From an uncultured Opitutaceae bacterium (lineage in GTDB: Bacteria > Verrucomicrobiota > Verrucomicrobiia > Opitutales > Opitutaceae): a DNA stretch of 64,000 nucleotides. Made by a program: the position numbers and the translations under genes. A model generated the notes under the pieces. That model did not search any database. It was not told where the DNA came from and saw only the letters and a list, made by a program, of their open reading frames with translations. The DNA lies in NCBI GenBank assembly GCA_951813085.1, contig OX638348.1, positions 3,233,627 through 3,297,626 of the forward strand, in the 5' to 3' direction. Positions 1 through 8,041 of the stretch are shown here, in pieces (positions within the stretch are counted from its first letter, which is position 1; every line of letters begins with the position of its first letter).

Positions 1-972
1 TTCTGGCTCGCTTTCAGACGCTTCAGCCACCTCTTCAGTCTCTACGGGAGGAGATACTTCTGCTTCTTCGGCAGGCGTTTCTTTTTCCTCCTCAGGAGAT
101 TCCGATACGTCTTCAGCATGCGCAGGTTCTTCTGAGCCTTCAGCTACCGGCGATTCTTCAACGGCAGGAGGCGATTCAGGAACCGCTGGCGCCGCTGGAG
201 CTTCTTCGGGAGCAGGGGCCTCAGCCGGGACTGCCGCGCTTTCCTCAGCAGCCACTGGCGTTTGCACCCCAGCTTTCTCTTGTCGCGCTTGTCGTTGAGA
301 CAAGCCTGATTGAATCCCTTCAACGATTACTTCAAGAATGATTCGTATCGACTTTACTGCATCGTCATTGCCTGGGATCGGGTAGTCCACTAACGATGGA
401 TCCGAGTTAGTATCGACAAGCGCAGCTACTGGGATCTTGCACCGTTTCGCTTCCGCAACCGCAATATCTTCGTATTTTACATCGACTACCACCATCGCAG
501 CGGGTGGTTTTTCCATTTTGACGATTCCCTCGAAATTGCGATTCATACGCTCCATTTCGCGGCGGATCGCTGATCCTTCTTTTTTGGGGAGCTTTGCAAG
601 GCTGCCATCAGCCTCCATCTTCTGGTACTTCTTGTACTTCGCGATACTGCGAGTGATCGTCTGCCAGTTAGTCAGAGTCCCTCCGAGCCAGCGGCTCGCG
701 CAAAAGGGCATGCCACAGTCAGCAGCCGCTTCACGGATCACTTCCTGAGCCTGCCGTTTCGTGCCTACCAGGAGGACCTCTCCCTCTTTCGCGACGACGT
801 CCTCTACGAAGTCGTAGGCCGCCTTCAACCCATCGTAACTTTTGGATAGATCAATTATTGAGATCCCTTGGCGGTGATCAAAAACGAAGTTTTTAGACTT
901 CGGGTTCCAACGCTTAACTTGGTGCCCGAAGTGTACGCCCGCTTCAAGAAGGTCGGTAAGTTCTACATTCAT
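1..972 (-). CDS. rpsB: 30S ribosomal protein S2 (uS2), C-terminal end beyond the left edge
   Basis: This is small ribosomal subunit protein uS2, which sits on the back of the 30S head-body junction and is needed to bind S1. The reading frame starts at an ATG at 972 with [18 protein letters not shown], the family's standard N-terminus, followed by [32 protein letters not shown] and [20 protein letters not shown]. The conserved core of about 230 residues is complete. After it comes an unusual low-complexity tail of more than 70 residues, rich in Glu, Ala, Pro and Ser, that runs off the window at base 1, so the stop is not seen. Gene order in bacteria usually places tsf next; that would lie outside. 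The identification is very secure; the tail is seen directly and its role is unknown. Confidence 0.97.
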   Translation of the reverse strand, partial: MNVELTDLLEAGVHFGHQVKRWNPKSKNFVFDHRQGISIIDLSKSYDGLKAAYDFVEDVVAKEGEVLLVGTKRQAQEVIREAAADCGMPFCASRWLGGTLTNWQTITRSIAKYKKYQKMEADGSLAKLPKKEGSAIRREMERMNRNFEGIVKMEKPPAAMVVVDVKYEDIAVAEAKRCKIPVAALVDTNSDPSLVDYPIPGNDDAVKSIRIILEVIVEGIQSGLSQRQARQEKAGVQTPVAAEESAAVPAEAPAPEEAPAAPAVPESPPAVEESPVAEGSEEPAHAEDVSESPEEEKETPAEEAEVSPPVETEEVAEASESEPE

Positions 973-1219
973 ATGCAATACGTCATAACGCTGTGAGAGC
1001 GCAGGCGATATTCTCGCCTTGGACGTTGATTTAGTTGTTAATGATTTTAGTTCAGGTTTTGAAAAAGCGACAAACGTAGGGCCCACCCCTCACTTGGCAA
1101 GCGGGAATTTGGCGCAAATTACCGTTTTTCAATGCAAATGGCGTTGACAACCTATTTCGATTTCCGCTTCTTTCGCCACTCTTCGATCACCAGACCGAAG
1201 ATTTCAATTTTATCTTTAT

Positions 1220-1296
<77 letters not shown>

Positions 1297-1297
1297 T

Positions 1298-1329
1298 GAA
1301 GGCCGATTTCCAATATGAAATCGGCCTTC
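1298..1329 (+). terminator. hairpin after tRNA-fMet
   Basis: A 13-base perfect inverted repeat (GAAGGCCGATTTC, loop CAATAT) begins two bases after the tRNA CCA end. There is only a short T-poor tail, so it may act as a 3' processing or attenuation structure as well as a terminator. Confidence 0.7.
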
Positions 1330-1345
1330 TCCATCTTCAACTCAA

Positions 1346-1603
1346 GTGTATCAAGTCTATGTGATTCGGAATCCTGCCGGACGCTTTTACATTGGCATCT
1401 CCGATAACGTCGAAAACCGAGTCGCTCAGCACAACGCGGGGGTCTCTAAATGGACCAAAGCCAGAGGCCCGTGGTCGATACGCTGGACCAGCAAACCTAT
1501 GTCAATCACCGATGCCAGAAAGCTCGAGAACCTCCTCAAGAAGCAAAAGGGAGGCAACGGATTCTATGTGCTTACTGGAATTGAGCGAACCAAAGGCTCA
1601 TAA
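1346..1603 (+). CDS. small GIY-YIG domain nuclease (COG2827 type)
   Basis: An 85-residue single-domain GIY-YIG protein starting at a GTG (GTG TAT CAA GTC). The GIY half is VYVI with Tyr5, the YIG half is Y15-I-G17, the conserved Arg is R25 in ENRVAQH, and the catalytic Glu is probably E61 in ARKLEN. This is the size of the stand-alone UvrC-N-like family, whose cellular role is mostly unknown; related domains occur in homing endonucleases and in UvrC. The gene sits between an intact tRNA-fMet and a partial copy of its 3' half, and its last codons (AAA GGC TCA TAA) lie inside that copy, so the stop codon is supplied by the anticodon-loop sequence. That arrangement suggests a small mobile or homing unit using the tRNA as its target. 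The fold is certain; mobility is inference. Confidence 0.85.
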   Translation: MYQVYVIRNPAGRFYIGISDNVENRVAQHNAGVSKWTKARGPWSIRWTSKPMSITDARKLENLLKKQKGGNGFYVLTGIERTKGS

Positions 1604-1648
1604 TCCCGCTAAGCGGGATCCTCGGTTCAAATCCGAGCCCTGCTCCCA
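1595..1648 (+). repeat. partial duplicate of the tRNA-fMet 3' half
   Basis: GGCTCATAA (1595-1603) repeats the anticodon loop of the tRNA at 1220-1296, and 1619-1643 repeats 25 bases of its variable/T arm and acceptor strand exactly, ending TGCTCCCA instead of TGCACCCA. Between the two blocks a new 15-base inverted repeat (TCCCGC-TAA-GCGGGA) replaces the normal nine bases. No matching 5' acceptor or D arm lies upstream, so this is not a functional tRNA. It looks like a scar left by insertion at a tRNA gene. Confidence 0.8.
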
Positions 1649-1649
1649 T

Positions 1650-1680
1650 CGAGGCCCGTTGGCAAACGCCACGGGCCTCG
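1650..1680 (+). terminator. hairpin after the tRNA remnant
   Basis: A perfect 10-base inverted repeat (CGAGGCCCGT ... ACGGGCCTCG) with extra pairing inside the loop lies right behind the tRNA remnant. It mirrors the placement of the hairpin behind the intact tRNA, although the stem sequence differs. Confidence 0.65.
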
Positions 1681-1760
1681 TCCCATTTATGAGAACTTCA
1701 TGCCTTTAGATCCTGGCAGACAGTTCCCACTTACAAAAAGAGGTCATCCTCTCATGCGCT

Positions 1761-3143
1761 ATGCCATTCACTAAACTCGGACTAATTTCCGAACTTGCAG
1801 AGGCGGTTCGGTCGAAAGGCTACAAAGAACCATCGCCCATACAATCCAAAGCGATACCCGCAGTTCTACAAGGGCGCGATGTGCTCGGGGGCGCCCAAAC
1901 GGGCACCGGCAAAACCGCTGCCTTCGCCCTTCCTATCCTGCAGATTCTTTCAGACAGTTCCTTTTCATCCAAGCGGCCACGAGCATTGGTGCTCGCTCCA
2001 ACGCGCGAACTGGCGGCCCAGGTACACCAGAGTATCGTAGACTACGGAGAACGCTTGGAACTCAGAAGCACGGTCATATTCGGCGGCGTCGGACTGAATC
2101 CACAGATCACTTCACTAAGGAGAGGCGTAGACATCGTGGTTGCTACTCCGGGGCGACTCCTCGATCTGTACCAACGCAAGGATGCCAATCTATCAGCGGT
2201 AGAAATTCTGGTGCTAGATGAAGCGGATAGAATGCTGGATATGGGCTTCATTCACGACATTCGAAAAATTCTCAAGAAGCTCCCTCAAAAGCGTCAAAAC
2301 CTGTTCTTTTCCGCGACCTACTCCAAGGATGTTAAAAAACTCGCTGATTCGCTTCTCAAGAATCCGGTCGAAGTAGAAGTCGCCCCACGCAACGCTACCG
2401 CCGATCGGGTCGATCAAGAAGCCTATGAAGTGGGTCAAAAATCAAAGCGAGCCACTCTAGCCGCAATGATCTCGTGCGAGAACTGGTATCAAGTTCTTGT
2501 TTTTACGCGCACAAAGCACGGAGCCAATCGACTGGCGACTCAACTAGTCAAAGACGGGATTCCGTCCCTAGCAATTCACGGCAACAAGAGTCAATCCGCT
2601 CGAGAACGAGCGCTCGCGAGCTTCAAAGCGAACAAGATTCAAACGCTTGTAGCCACAGATATCGCAGCGAGAGGGTTGGATATTGATTCTCTACCACATG
2701 TAGTTAATTATGAACTACCGAATGTACCCGAGGACTATGTCCATAGGATCGGGCGAACCGGACGCGCTGGCAAAGAAGGGAAGGCTATCTCTCTTGTTAG
2801 CGAAGCCGAACGTCCTTATCTGCGGGCGATAGAGAAACTTCTAAAAAAGAAGATTCCTCTCTTTACTATAGGACCAAACGGCGATCACTGTGAAGTTTCG
2901 AGAGATCGAGCGGAGTCCTCAGGAGATCCGTCAATAGCGCGAAAATCAGCCGGGACGGCAAAAAGAAAAAGACGACGCGTTAACCCTCAAAAGAACCGAA
3001 ATTCCGAGGGAGCAGCCAAGAAGAGATCGAACGCTCATGCTCCACGATCTCAAAAACCCTCTGGATCCCAACCCAATTCAGGATCGAAAGGTCGAGGACC
3101 ATGGAAACCTAGGAAACCTAGGCCGAGTGGAATAAACGGCTAG
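1761..3143 (+). CDS. DEAD-box ATP-dependent RNA helicase (RhlE-like)
   Basis: A 460-residue DEAD-box RNA helicase, a cytosolic enzyme that unwinds short RNA duplexes in ribosome assembly or RNA decay. All motifs are visible: Q motif near residues 22-30 (GYKEPSPIQ), Walker A AQTGTGKT at about 45-52, PTRELAAQ at about 80-87, TPGRLLD near 129-135, DEAD at 153-156, SAT near 184-186 and [10 protein letters not shown] near 330. The ATG at 1761 is chosen because the ATG at 1754 is out of frame and stops at once. The tail after about residue 375 is very basic (KRKRRR, KPRKPRP), as in RhlE/SrmB-type enzymes where it binds RNA. The gene stands alone. Subfamily placement is less sure than the activity. 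Confidence 0.93.
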   Translation: MPFTKLGLISELAEAVRSKGYKEPSPIQSKAIPAVLQGRDVLGGAQTGTGKTAAFALPILQILSDSSFSSKRPRALVLAPTRELAAQVHQSIVDYGERLELRSTVIFGGVGLNPQITSLRRGVDIVVATPGRLLDLYQRKDANLSAVEILVLDEADRMLDMGFIHDIRKILKKLPQKRQNLFFSATYSKDVKKLADSLLKNPVEVEVAPRNATADRVDQEAYEVGQKSKRATLAAMISCENWYQVLVFTRTKHGANRLATQLVKDGIPSLAIHGNKSQSARERALASFKANKIQTLVATDIAARGLDIDSLPHVVNYELPNVPEDYVHRIGRTGRAGKEGKAISLVSEAERPYLRAIEKLLKKKIPLFTIGPNGDHCEVSRDRAESSGDPSIARKSAGTAKRKRRRVNPQKNRNSEGAAKKRSNAHAPRSQKPSGSQPNSGSKGRGPWKPRKPRPSGING

Positions 3144-3275
3144 CTTCCCTATCAATTCGATTCTCAATCAGCCTAAAATGCCGCTACCTTAGGTAGCGTT
3201 CACTTCACTAGCGCGTATTGGGACATTAAATTTGGATGAATCAGCCATCTGCTGAATCTCCAGGCCCTATAGAAG

Positions 3276-4419
3276 TTGAAATCGGATTTGATCCATGGGA
3301 TCAACTTGGATACCATGTGGAATCCAACTACAGGTGCTGCGCTGGCTGTAGCAGCCGTCTTGAGTTCGTCGATCGCGTTCTCGCAACGAGCTCCATCGCT
3401 TGATCCACCTGAGCTCAATGGGCTGCTAGTTCAACCTAGCGAATCCTCCGGCAAGTTCCATACGTTCGCGGCCCCTACCACAGAATGGCTGTATCATAAG
3501 ACACAGGACAGTTCCCATCCTGACGGCAAGGAACAAACCATGCTCTGGCTCATGAATCGAGCGCGATCGAATCCGTCAATGGAAGGTATTTTTCTTTCCG
3601 ATACCGAAGACAGTAGGGTCGAAAACGCGATTAGATATTTCGGTGTAGGCCTATCCGTCCTCCAAGCCGAATTCGCAGCGATCTCCGCAAAGCCTCCAGC
3701 CGCATTCGATCGAAGAATCTATCAAGGCTCTCTTACGCATTCACTTGATCTAATTGCTCGCGACAGCCAAGACCACAACAACCAATTCCAGCGCGTCGAA
3801 GCGGCTGGATTCAACTACAATGGAGCTAGCGCCAGTGTTTTCAGCTACACGAGCAATCCTGTCTATGGTCACGCTGGATTCAATATTGACTGGGGTAACG
3901 ATGGTGGATCTGGCGACGGTATGCAGCCAGGACGAGGGCACCGTCGTGGCCTAATGAATTCTGGGAATACTCTCTTGTCTAACGTAGGGATCGCCATGGC
4001 TCCAGAAAATGATCCTTCTACAAGGGTCGGTCCCTTCGTAACAAGCATTGTATATGCGAGAGCGGATACACGCGCCAATGATCACTACAACATATTCCTT
4101 GTGGGCACGGTTTGGGAGGATTACCAATGGAAACAATCGATATGACGATGGAGAAGGACTTGAAGGGGTCACCATCATGCCGAACCAGGGAACCTACTAT
4201 GCAATTACGGGAAATGCTGGAGGGTACGCTATCCCGGTTGTTAGCGCCGGAATGTACACGCTCCAATTTTCCGGAGGCGCGCTGAGCCAGGGGCAGACAC
4301 GCACGGTCGAGTTTAATGGTGAAAGCGTTCTAGTACCTTGGAATGCCGCTGATCACTTCCTAGAAGAGAGTACAATCGCAACGATGCCCAGGCTCGGCGG
4401 TGTAAGGATATTTGTGTAA
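3276..4419 (+). pseudogene. CAP/SCP-domain secreted protein, frameshifted and cut by IS256
   Basis: The first 289 codons encode an N-terminal signal-like segment (ALAVAAVLSSSIAFS) and a CAP (SCP, allergen V5-like) domain, recognisable from MLWLMNRARSNP, the SLTHSLDLIARDSQDH stretch and the GHAGFNIDWG region. The frame ends at a TGA at 4143 after VGTVWED. The next frame continues immediately as TNGNNRYDDGEGLEGV, a calcium-loop-like or SdrD-B-like repeat often joined to bacterial CAP domains, so one extra base lies near 4120. The coding sequence then runs into the left end of the IS256 element at about 4396 and ends on a stop inside its inverted repeat. The frameshift and truncation are both seen directly. 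Function in the family (cell-surface or secreted, often calcium-binding) is not known in detail. Confidence 0.8.
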
Positions 4420-4420
4420 A
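4397..4420 (+). repeat. IS256 left terminal inverted repeat
   Basis: GGCGGTGTAAGGATATTTGTG followed by TAAA; it matches the right end read inward. The last codons of the truncated CAP gene, including its stop, are read from this repeat. Confidence 0.7.
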
Positions 4421-4440
4421 CTTTTTTTACAGATGCTTGG

Positions 4441-5553
4441 TTATTTGTTGTTTTCTGTGATTCTGTCTCCGAACTCAATGGTAAAGCGGTCCAGGGCCGC
4501 GGTCCCGTTCCTCGCGGGCCTGGTCCATTTCCTGGAGATGCTGCGAATCGCCAGGTAGAAGAGCCTGTAGAGCGAGTCCGTGGTCGGGAAGAGATTACGG
4601 TTGCGGCTGATCTTCCTGGACGAGCTGTTGAGGGGCTCGCCGGCGCTGGCGGCGCATATGGACCTTGCCGATGTCCTCGGGGCAGTCGAGGAACGGGGTC
4701 GCGCTCTCCCAATGCGCCTCCCAGCTTCTGCCGATCGCGGGGAAGCGCTCGCCGCGCTTGGACCGGAACTGGTCCAGGGCCAGCTTGGCGGCCTCGGCTG
4801 TCGGGGCCTTGCAGAGGCTCCTCAGCTCCGAGGCAGCCTGCCTCTTCTCCTTCCAGCTGACGCGCTTGAGGCTGTTGCGGGGCATGCGCGCGATGCGCAG
4901 CTGCGCTTCGCGGCCTTCGGGTAGACCGTCTCGATGGCCTCGGACAGGCCGTCCACGCAGCATACCAGGATGCCGGATACGCCCCGGCCCTTCAGCTCGG
5001 TGAGGACGTTCAGCCAGAACTTGGAGCCCTCGCTCCGGGAGGACCGCATCCCCAGCGCCTCCCTGCGACCCTCCATCGCTATCGCCAGGGCCAGGCAGAC
5101 CGCCCGGTTGGAGACCTCGGCCGCCGCCTCGGTGGCGCTGGGGATGAGCATGGGCGAGACCTCCACCTTGTGCATCCCAAGCAGGCGCTCCTGGACGTCC
5201 CGGACCGCCAGGCCCCGAGAGCGCCGGCTCACGACCGCCTCGCCGAAGCCGTCGAAGCGGCGCTGCCTCTTCGGAGCGAGCGCCGGCTCGAGCTCGCCCT
5301 TGCGGTCCCGGGGAACCTCGATCGCAAGCTTCCCGTCGTCGCTGCGAAGCGTCTTGCCGCTGCGGACGTTCCCGCCATTGGCCCAGGCATGCTTCCCCCG
5401 CCCCAGGTGAGCGGTCAGCCCCGCGTCCAGAACCCGGTTCATCAGCCGCTTCTTCAGCTCTGCTAAAAGCCCTTCGGGACCTACCAGGCCCTCCGGGCCG
5501 CTATAGCCGTCGAGAGGCTGGTCGATCAGCTCCTCCTTGATCTCGTCTTCCAT
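4441..5553 (-). pseudogene. IS256-family transposase, two frameshifts
   Basis: Starts MEDEIKEELID at 5553 and shows the family's order: LLAELKKRLMNRVLDAGLTAHL, the RSGKT region, EVPRDRKGE, VCCVDGLSEAIETVYPKA. At about 4890-4900 the frame changes and continues as EAQLRIARMPRNSLK and VSWKEKRQAASEL, then FPAIGRSWEAHWE. At about 4650 it changes again and ends as EPLNSSSRKISRNRNLFP and LFYLAIRSISRKWTRP, stopping at a TAA at 4441. All three segments match successive parts of mutator-type transposases of about 380-400 residues. The enzyme is dead as written. Confidence 0.88.
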
Positions 5554-5593
5554 TCGATGCTCTCTCTAGCGCTTAAGAACATCAGTTCGAATC

Positions 5594-5620
5594 ATTTACA
5601 CAAAAAATTTTACAGGCTCC
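5594..5620 (-). repeat. IS256 right terminal inverted repeat
   Basis: Read on the minus strand it begins GGAGCCTGTAAAATTTTTTG and ends TGTAAA, the partner of the repeat at 4397-4420. Confidence 0.7.
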
Positions 5621-5794
5621 TTTTTCATCGGGCTTAAGTTCGCATTTTGAATAGTAGATAAAGAATTCTTTTGCCCGTTTTCGCAGTTTCTGGAATGACC
5701 AATTTCCAAACTCTCCAAAAAATGCGTTGCAATCATTGAATTCTTCTGCCGTCGCAACAAATTTGTCCCAAGTGTTCTTGTACACTAAATTCAA
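5595..5794 (-). pseudogene. N-terminal fragment of an acyl-CoA/acyl-ACP ligase
   Basis: About 65 residues matching the start of AMP-forming acyl ligases: KNTWDKFVATAEEF, NAFFGEFGNWSFQKLRKRAKEF and the KIFCVNDSN strand correspond to the usual 'RFxxTAxxxPDxxAxxFGxxxxSYxELxxRAxxxA...VAIxxxNS' opening. The frame then runs into the IS256 right end, so nearly 90% of the enzyme (about 500 residues in the family) is missing. The only in-frame starts are a TTG at 5794 or a GTG at 5785, directly after a stop. Together with the neighbouring PLP decarboxylase and acyl carrier protein this completes a known functional trio. The assignment rests on a short N-terminal match. Confidence 0.6.
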
Positions 5795-5823
5795 TAGCTA
5801 AATTAACACAGACGAGCACTCCG

Positions 5824-7086
5824 TTAGCTTGACTGAAGAGATTCCCAATCAATTTCGTGCCAACTGTTTCTATGCAAATAAGTTTTGTCTCCAGTCACAA
5901 CTACCTCGCTAGGGATTGGATGGCTAATGAAATACAATGGACTCGCACTATATCCATACGATCCAGAAGAGGGAACTGCAAGCATGTCTCCTGTACTTAG
6001 TCCTGGCATTTCGATATCAGAAGCCAGTTGATCGATCGAAGTGCATAGGGGACCGGTAAGTCGATACTTTGCACAGTTAGTTGCTTGCGACTCCGAAACT
6101 TTTCGAATACCCTAGTTTCTCCGAAACACGGAACCCATCATTCCACAAGCAGCTAGTTGATTATTGAATCCCGCATCGCACAATCGAATATCAACCCCAC
6201 GCGACGATTTTTCACCAATAACGCTCGTCAATAGATAACCATAAGGCCCTACAATCCAGCGACCAATTTCCAATATAAACTCTGATTTATTGATGCGCGT
6301 ATGAGAGCAAAGTTGATCAAGTACTGGGTTTACTCCTTCTGCGACAGCTTGCAAATCAAGTTGCCCGTCTGTGGGTAATGTCGGAATGCCGAATCCTGAA
6401 CCAAAGATTAGCTTTTCGGGATTTATATCACTCAAATCTGAATATCTAATAAACCTCTCCGCCATTAGCTGAAAGTTCTCCACAATACCATCAGCATCCA
6501 AACAATTATTGCCACTGTATATATGCCATCCTACTAGCTCCAAATTGCTGCAAGACATTATTGTCGGTATAAGATCTGGAAGATCCTCTTCATCAATGCC
6601 GAACTGACTTGGCTTTCGAGACATTTGAGCGCCAAATTGCTTAGGTACCTGATTAGGGTTGATTCGAACCAGAATTTTGACCTGAGTTCCCATTTGCTCG
6701 CAAATTGAATCCAAAGTAATTATTTCATTGATACTCTCGCAAACTAACGCACCAACGCCCCACTCGACTGATCACAGCAGTTCAAATCGACGCTTTGCAG
6801 GCCCCGTAAAGCTGCAATCACCCATCTCATACCCTGCCTTTCGAGCCCAAACTCCTTCTGCAATAGAAGAAATATCCAAATAGTCGAAGGATTCTTTCAA
6901 CTCAGCAAGTAAAGCAGTATTGGGATTAGATTTAACTGCGAAACTGATCTTAAGGCGCTCTTGAAATAGCTGTTTGATTTCTAGACACCTCCTCTTCATC
7001 GGTTCTAAAAAATAGACAAAGCTCGGCGTCCCGTATCGCTTACCAATCTCGCGGAGATCAGCGCATGGGAAAAAGTCATCCTTCAT
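5824..7086 (-). pseudogene. fold-type III PLP decarboxylase (LysA/BtrK-like), two in-frame stops
   Basis: One continuous frame of about 420 codons with the alanine-racemase/ODC-like fold of diaminopimelate decarboxylases. The start MKDDFFPCADLREIG lies at 7086; the PLP lysine is in SFAVKSNPN, then YLDISSIAEG, the VRINPNQ strand, GWHIYSG, a GSGFGIP phosphate loop, EIGRWIVG, and CDAGFNNQLAACG near the C-terminus. The frame is interrupted by TGA at 6772-6774 and TAG at 6112-6114 without any frameshift; the protein resumes in the same frame both times. It overlaps the acyl carrier gene upstream by 11 bases, so the two were co-translated. The family member closest in context decarboxylates an ACP-bound amino acid (BtrK with BtrI in butirosin) or belongs to exosortase-A-associated loci. 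Almost certainly inactive. Confidence 0.85.
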
Positions 7087-7321
7087 CGGTTCGGCTGGCT
7101 AGGAAATCAAGAATTCGAGTTATACTATCGAAATTCTCTAGTGTGACATCGTCTTGATTAAGTTTTGCTTCTATCTTTATTTCGATAAACGCAATCAATT
7201 CTAACAATGAAAACGAGTCGACGAAGCCCTCGGAAAATAGTGAAGTATTTTCATCGATCTCTTCTATTTCTATCATCAGATCGTTTTCTAAGAATTCAAA
7301 TAAATCTTCTTTGCTTATCAT
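7076..7321 (-). CDS. acyl carrier protein
   Basis: An 81-residue acidic protein with the phosphopantetheine attachment motif in GFVDSFSLLELIAFIE (Ser in DS). Acidic residues dominate the N-terminal helix (EDLFEFLENDLMIEIEEIDE), as in dedicated pathway ACPs; the length is typical. The ATG at 7321 is the only sensible start. It is intact while its downstream partner, the PLP decarboxylase, carries stop codons; the 11-base overlap shows they formed one operon. It is likely the carrier on which an amino acid or fatty acid was loaded by the truncated acyl ligase. Confidence 0.88.
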   Translation of the reverse strand: MISKEDLFEFLENDLMIEIEEIDENTSLFSEGFVDSFSLLELIAFIEIKIEAKLNQDDVTLENFDSITRILDFLASRTDEG

Positions 7322-7546
7322 AGTTTAAGGGAGAGAATTCAATCAATAGACGAGTTACTTAGTTGAGTAGTGGATGTAGAGAGCATTCGGTACGGGGGTC
7401 AGGCAATCCATACTTCATATCGGCATTCATTCTCATACCCTTGAAGTGCATGGAATCAATATGCCAGAAAATTGAAAAATGAATTGATTTCACTGGATTT
7501 CCTATATCGGCATCGGTTCATTGAAAACTTTTCAAGCAGAGTCCAT

Positions 7547-7984
7547 TTAATTTTTAGGCCCTCGCTTTAACGGAACAAGACCTTTCATGAAGTCTTCTCT
7601 AGAACTAAAATTTAGAGGATTCGTTATTCGGTATGTAGCAATGGATGCAGGGGCCGCAACATAGGTATTACGCGGTACGCTTTTCGTAATGATCGCCCCA
7701 GGAGCTATTACGGAGTTTTCTCCGATCGTAACCTTTCGATTCGCTGATGCCACAATCAAAACTCCTGCAGAAATACTCGCCTCAGATTCAACGACAATTT
7801 GGCCAAGCCCGAAACTATGGGCGATTAGCACTGATTTTAGAGCAATGCTCGCATTGGATTGAATTTCCACCAATTCGGGGTACTCATTTTCTATATAGAC
7901 ATCATCGCCGATAAAAACATTCTCACCAATTTTCACTCCCCTTAATTTATGCACGAAGGGTCTTATTGAAGTGGCGCCTGGCAA
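7547..7984 (-). CDS. hexapeptide-repeat acyltransferase (LbH family)
   Basis: About 145 residues of left-handed beta-helix repeats: VKIGENVFIGDDVYIEN, ALKSVLIAHSFGL, ISAGVLIVASANRKVTIGENSVIAPGAIITKSVPRNTYVAAPA. This is the fold of O-acetyltransferases such as those of serogroup and colanic-acid loci, which add acetyl groups to sugars using acetyl-CoA. The only start after an upstream TAG is a TTG at 7984; homologues usually carry about 20-25 extra N-terminal residues and the frame upstream looks protein-like, so the N-terminus may have been lost by a stop codon. It lies with a polysaccharide deacetylase and the ACP set, suggesting a surface-glycan locus. Confidence 0.72.
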   Translation of the reverse strand: MPGATSIRPFVHKLRGVKIGENVFIGDDVYIENEYPELVEIQSNASIALKSVLIAHSFGLGQIVVESEASISAGVLIVASANRKVTIGENSVIAPGAIITKSVPRNTYVAAPASIATYRITNPLNFSSREDFMKGLVPLKRGPKN

Positions 7985-8041
7985 GAATCTGAGAAAATAT
8001 GCAAAACTCTAGCAATGATTTCCCTGAACAAAGATTGGTCC

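Larger units (their letters stand above)
4396..5620. mobile_element. degenerate IS256-family insertion sequence
   Basis: A GC-rich block about 1.2 kb long bounded by imperfect inverted repeats. The left end at 4396-4420 and the inverted right end at 5594-5620 share TGTAA and TTTGTGTAAA (about 16 of 20 bases over the best core), and both begin with GG. It carries a single mutator-type (IS256) transposase on the minus strand with two frameshifts. Its composition contrasts strongly with the AT-rich island on its right. It truncates a CAP-domain gene on the left and an acyl-ligase gene on the right, so DNA between those genes was probably lost at or after insertion. Exact ends and any 8-9 bp target duplication could not be fixed by eye. 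Confidence 0.85.

Noticed and set aside
1144..1172. TTGACA promoter for tRNA-fMet
   Set aside because: A TTGACA is present at 1144, but no acceptable -10 box follows at 16-18 bases.
1595..1648. Second functional tRNA gene
   Set aside because: Only the 3' half is present; no matching acceptor strand or D arm lies upstream.
4595..5466. Plus-strand frames across the GC-rich IS256 element
   Set aside because: They are GC-bias shadows of the minus-strand transposase.
6112..6774. Programmed stop-codon recoding (selenocysteine or pyrrolysine) in the decarboxylase
   Set aside because: No SECIS-like hairpin noticed after the TGA, no Cys/Sec motif at the site, and a second, different stop codon in the same gene argues for decay.
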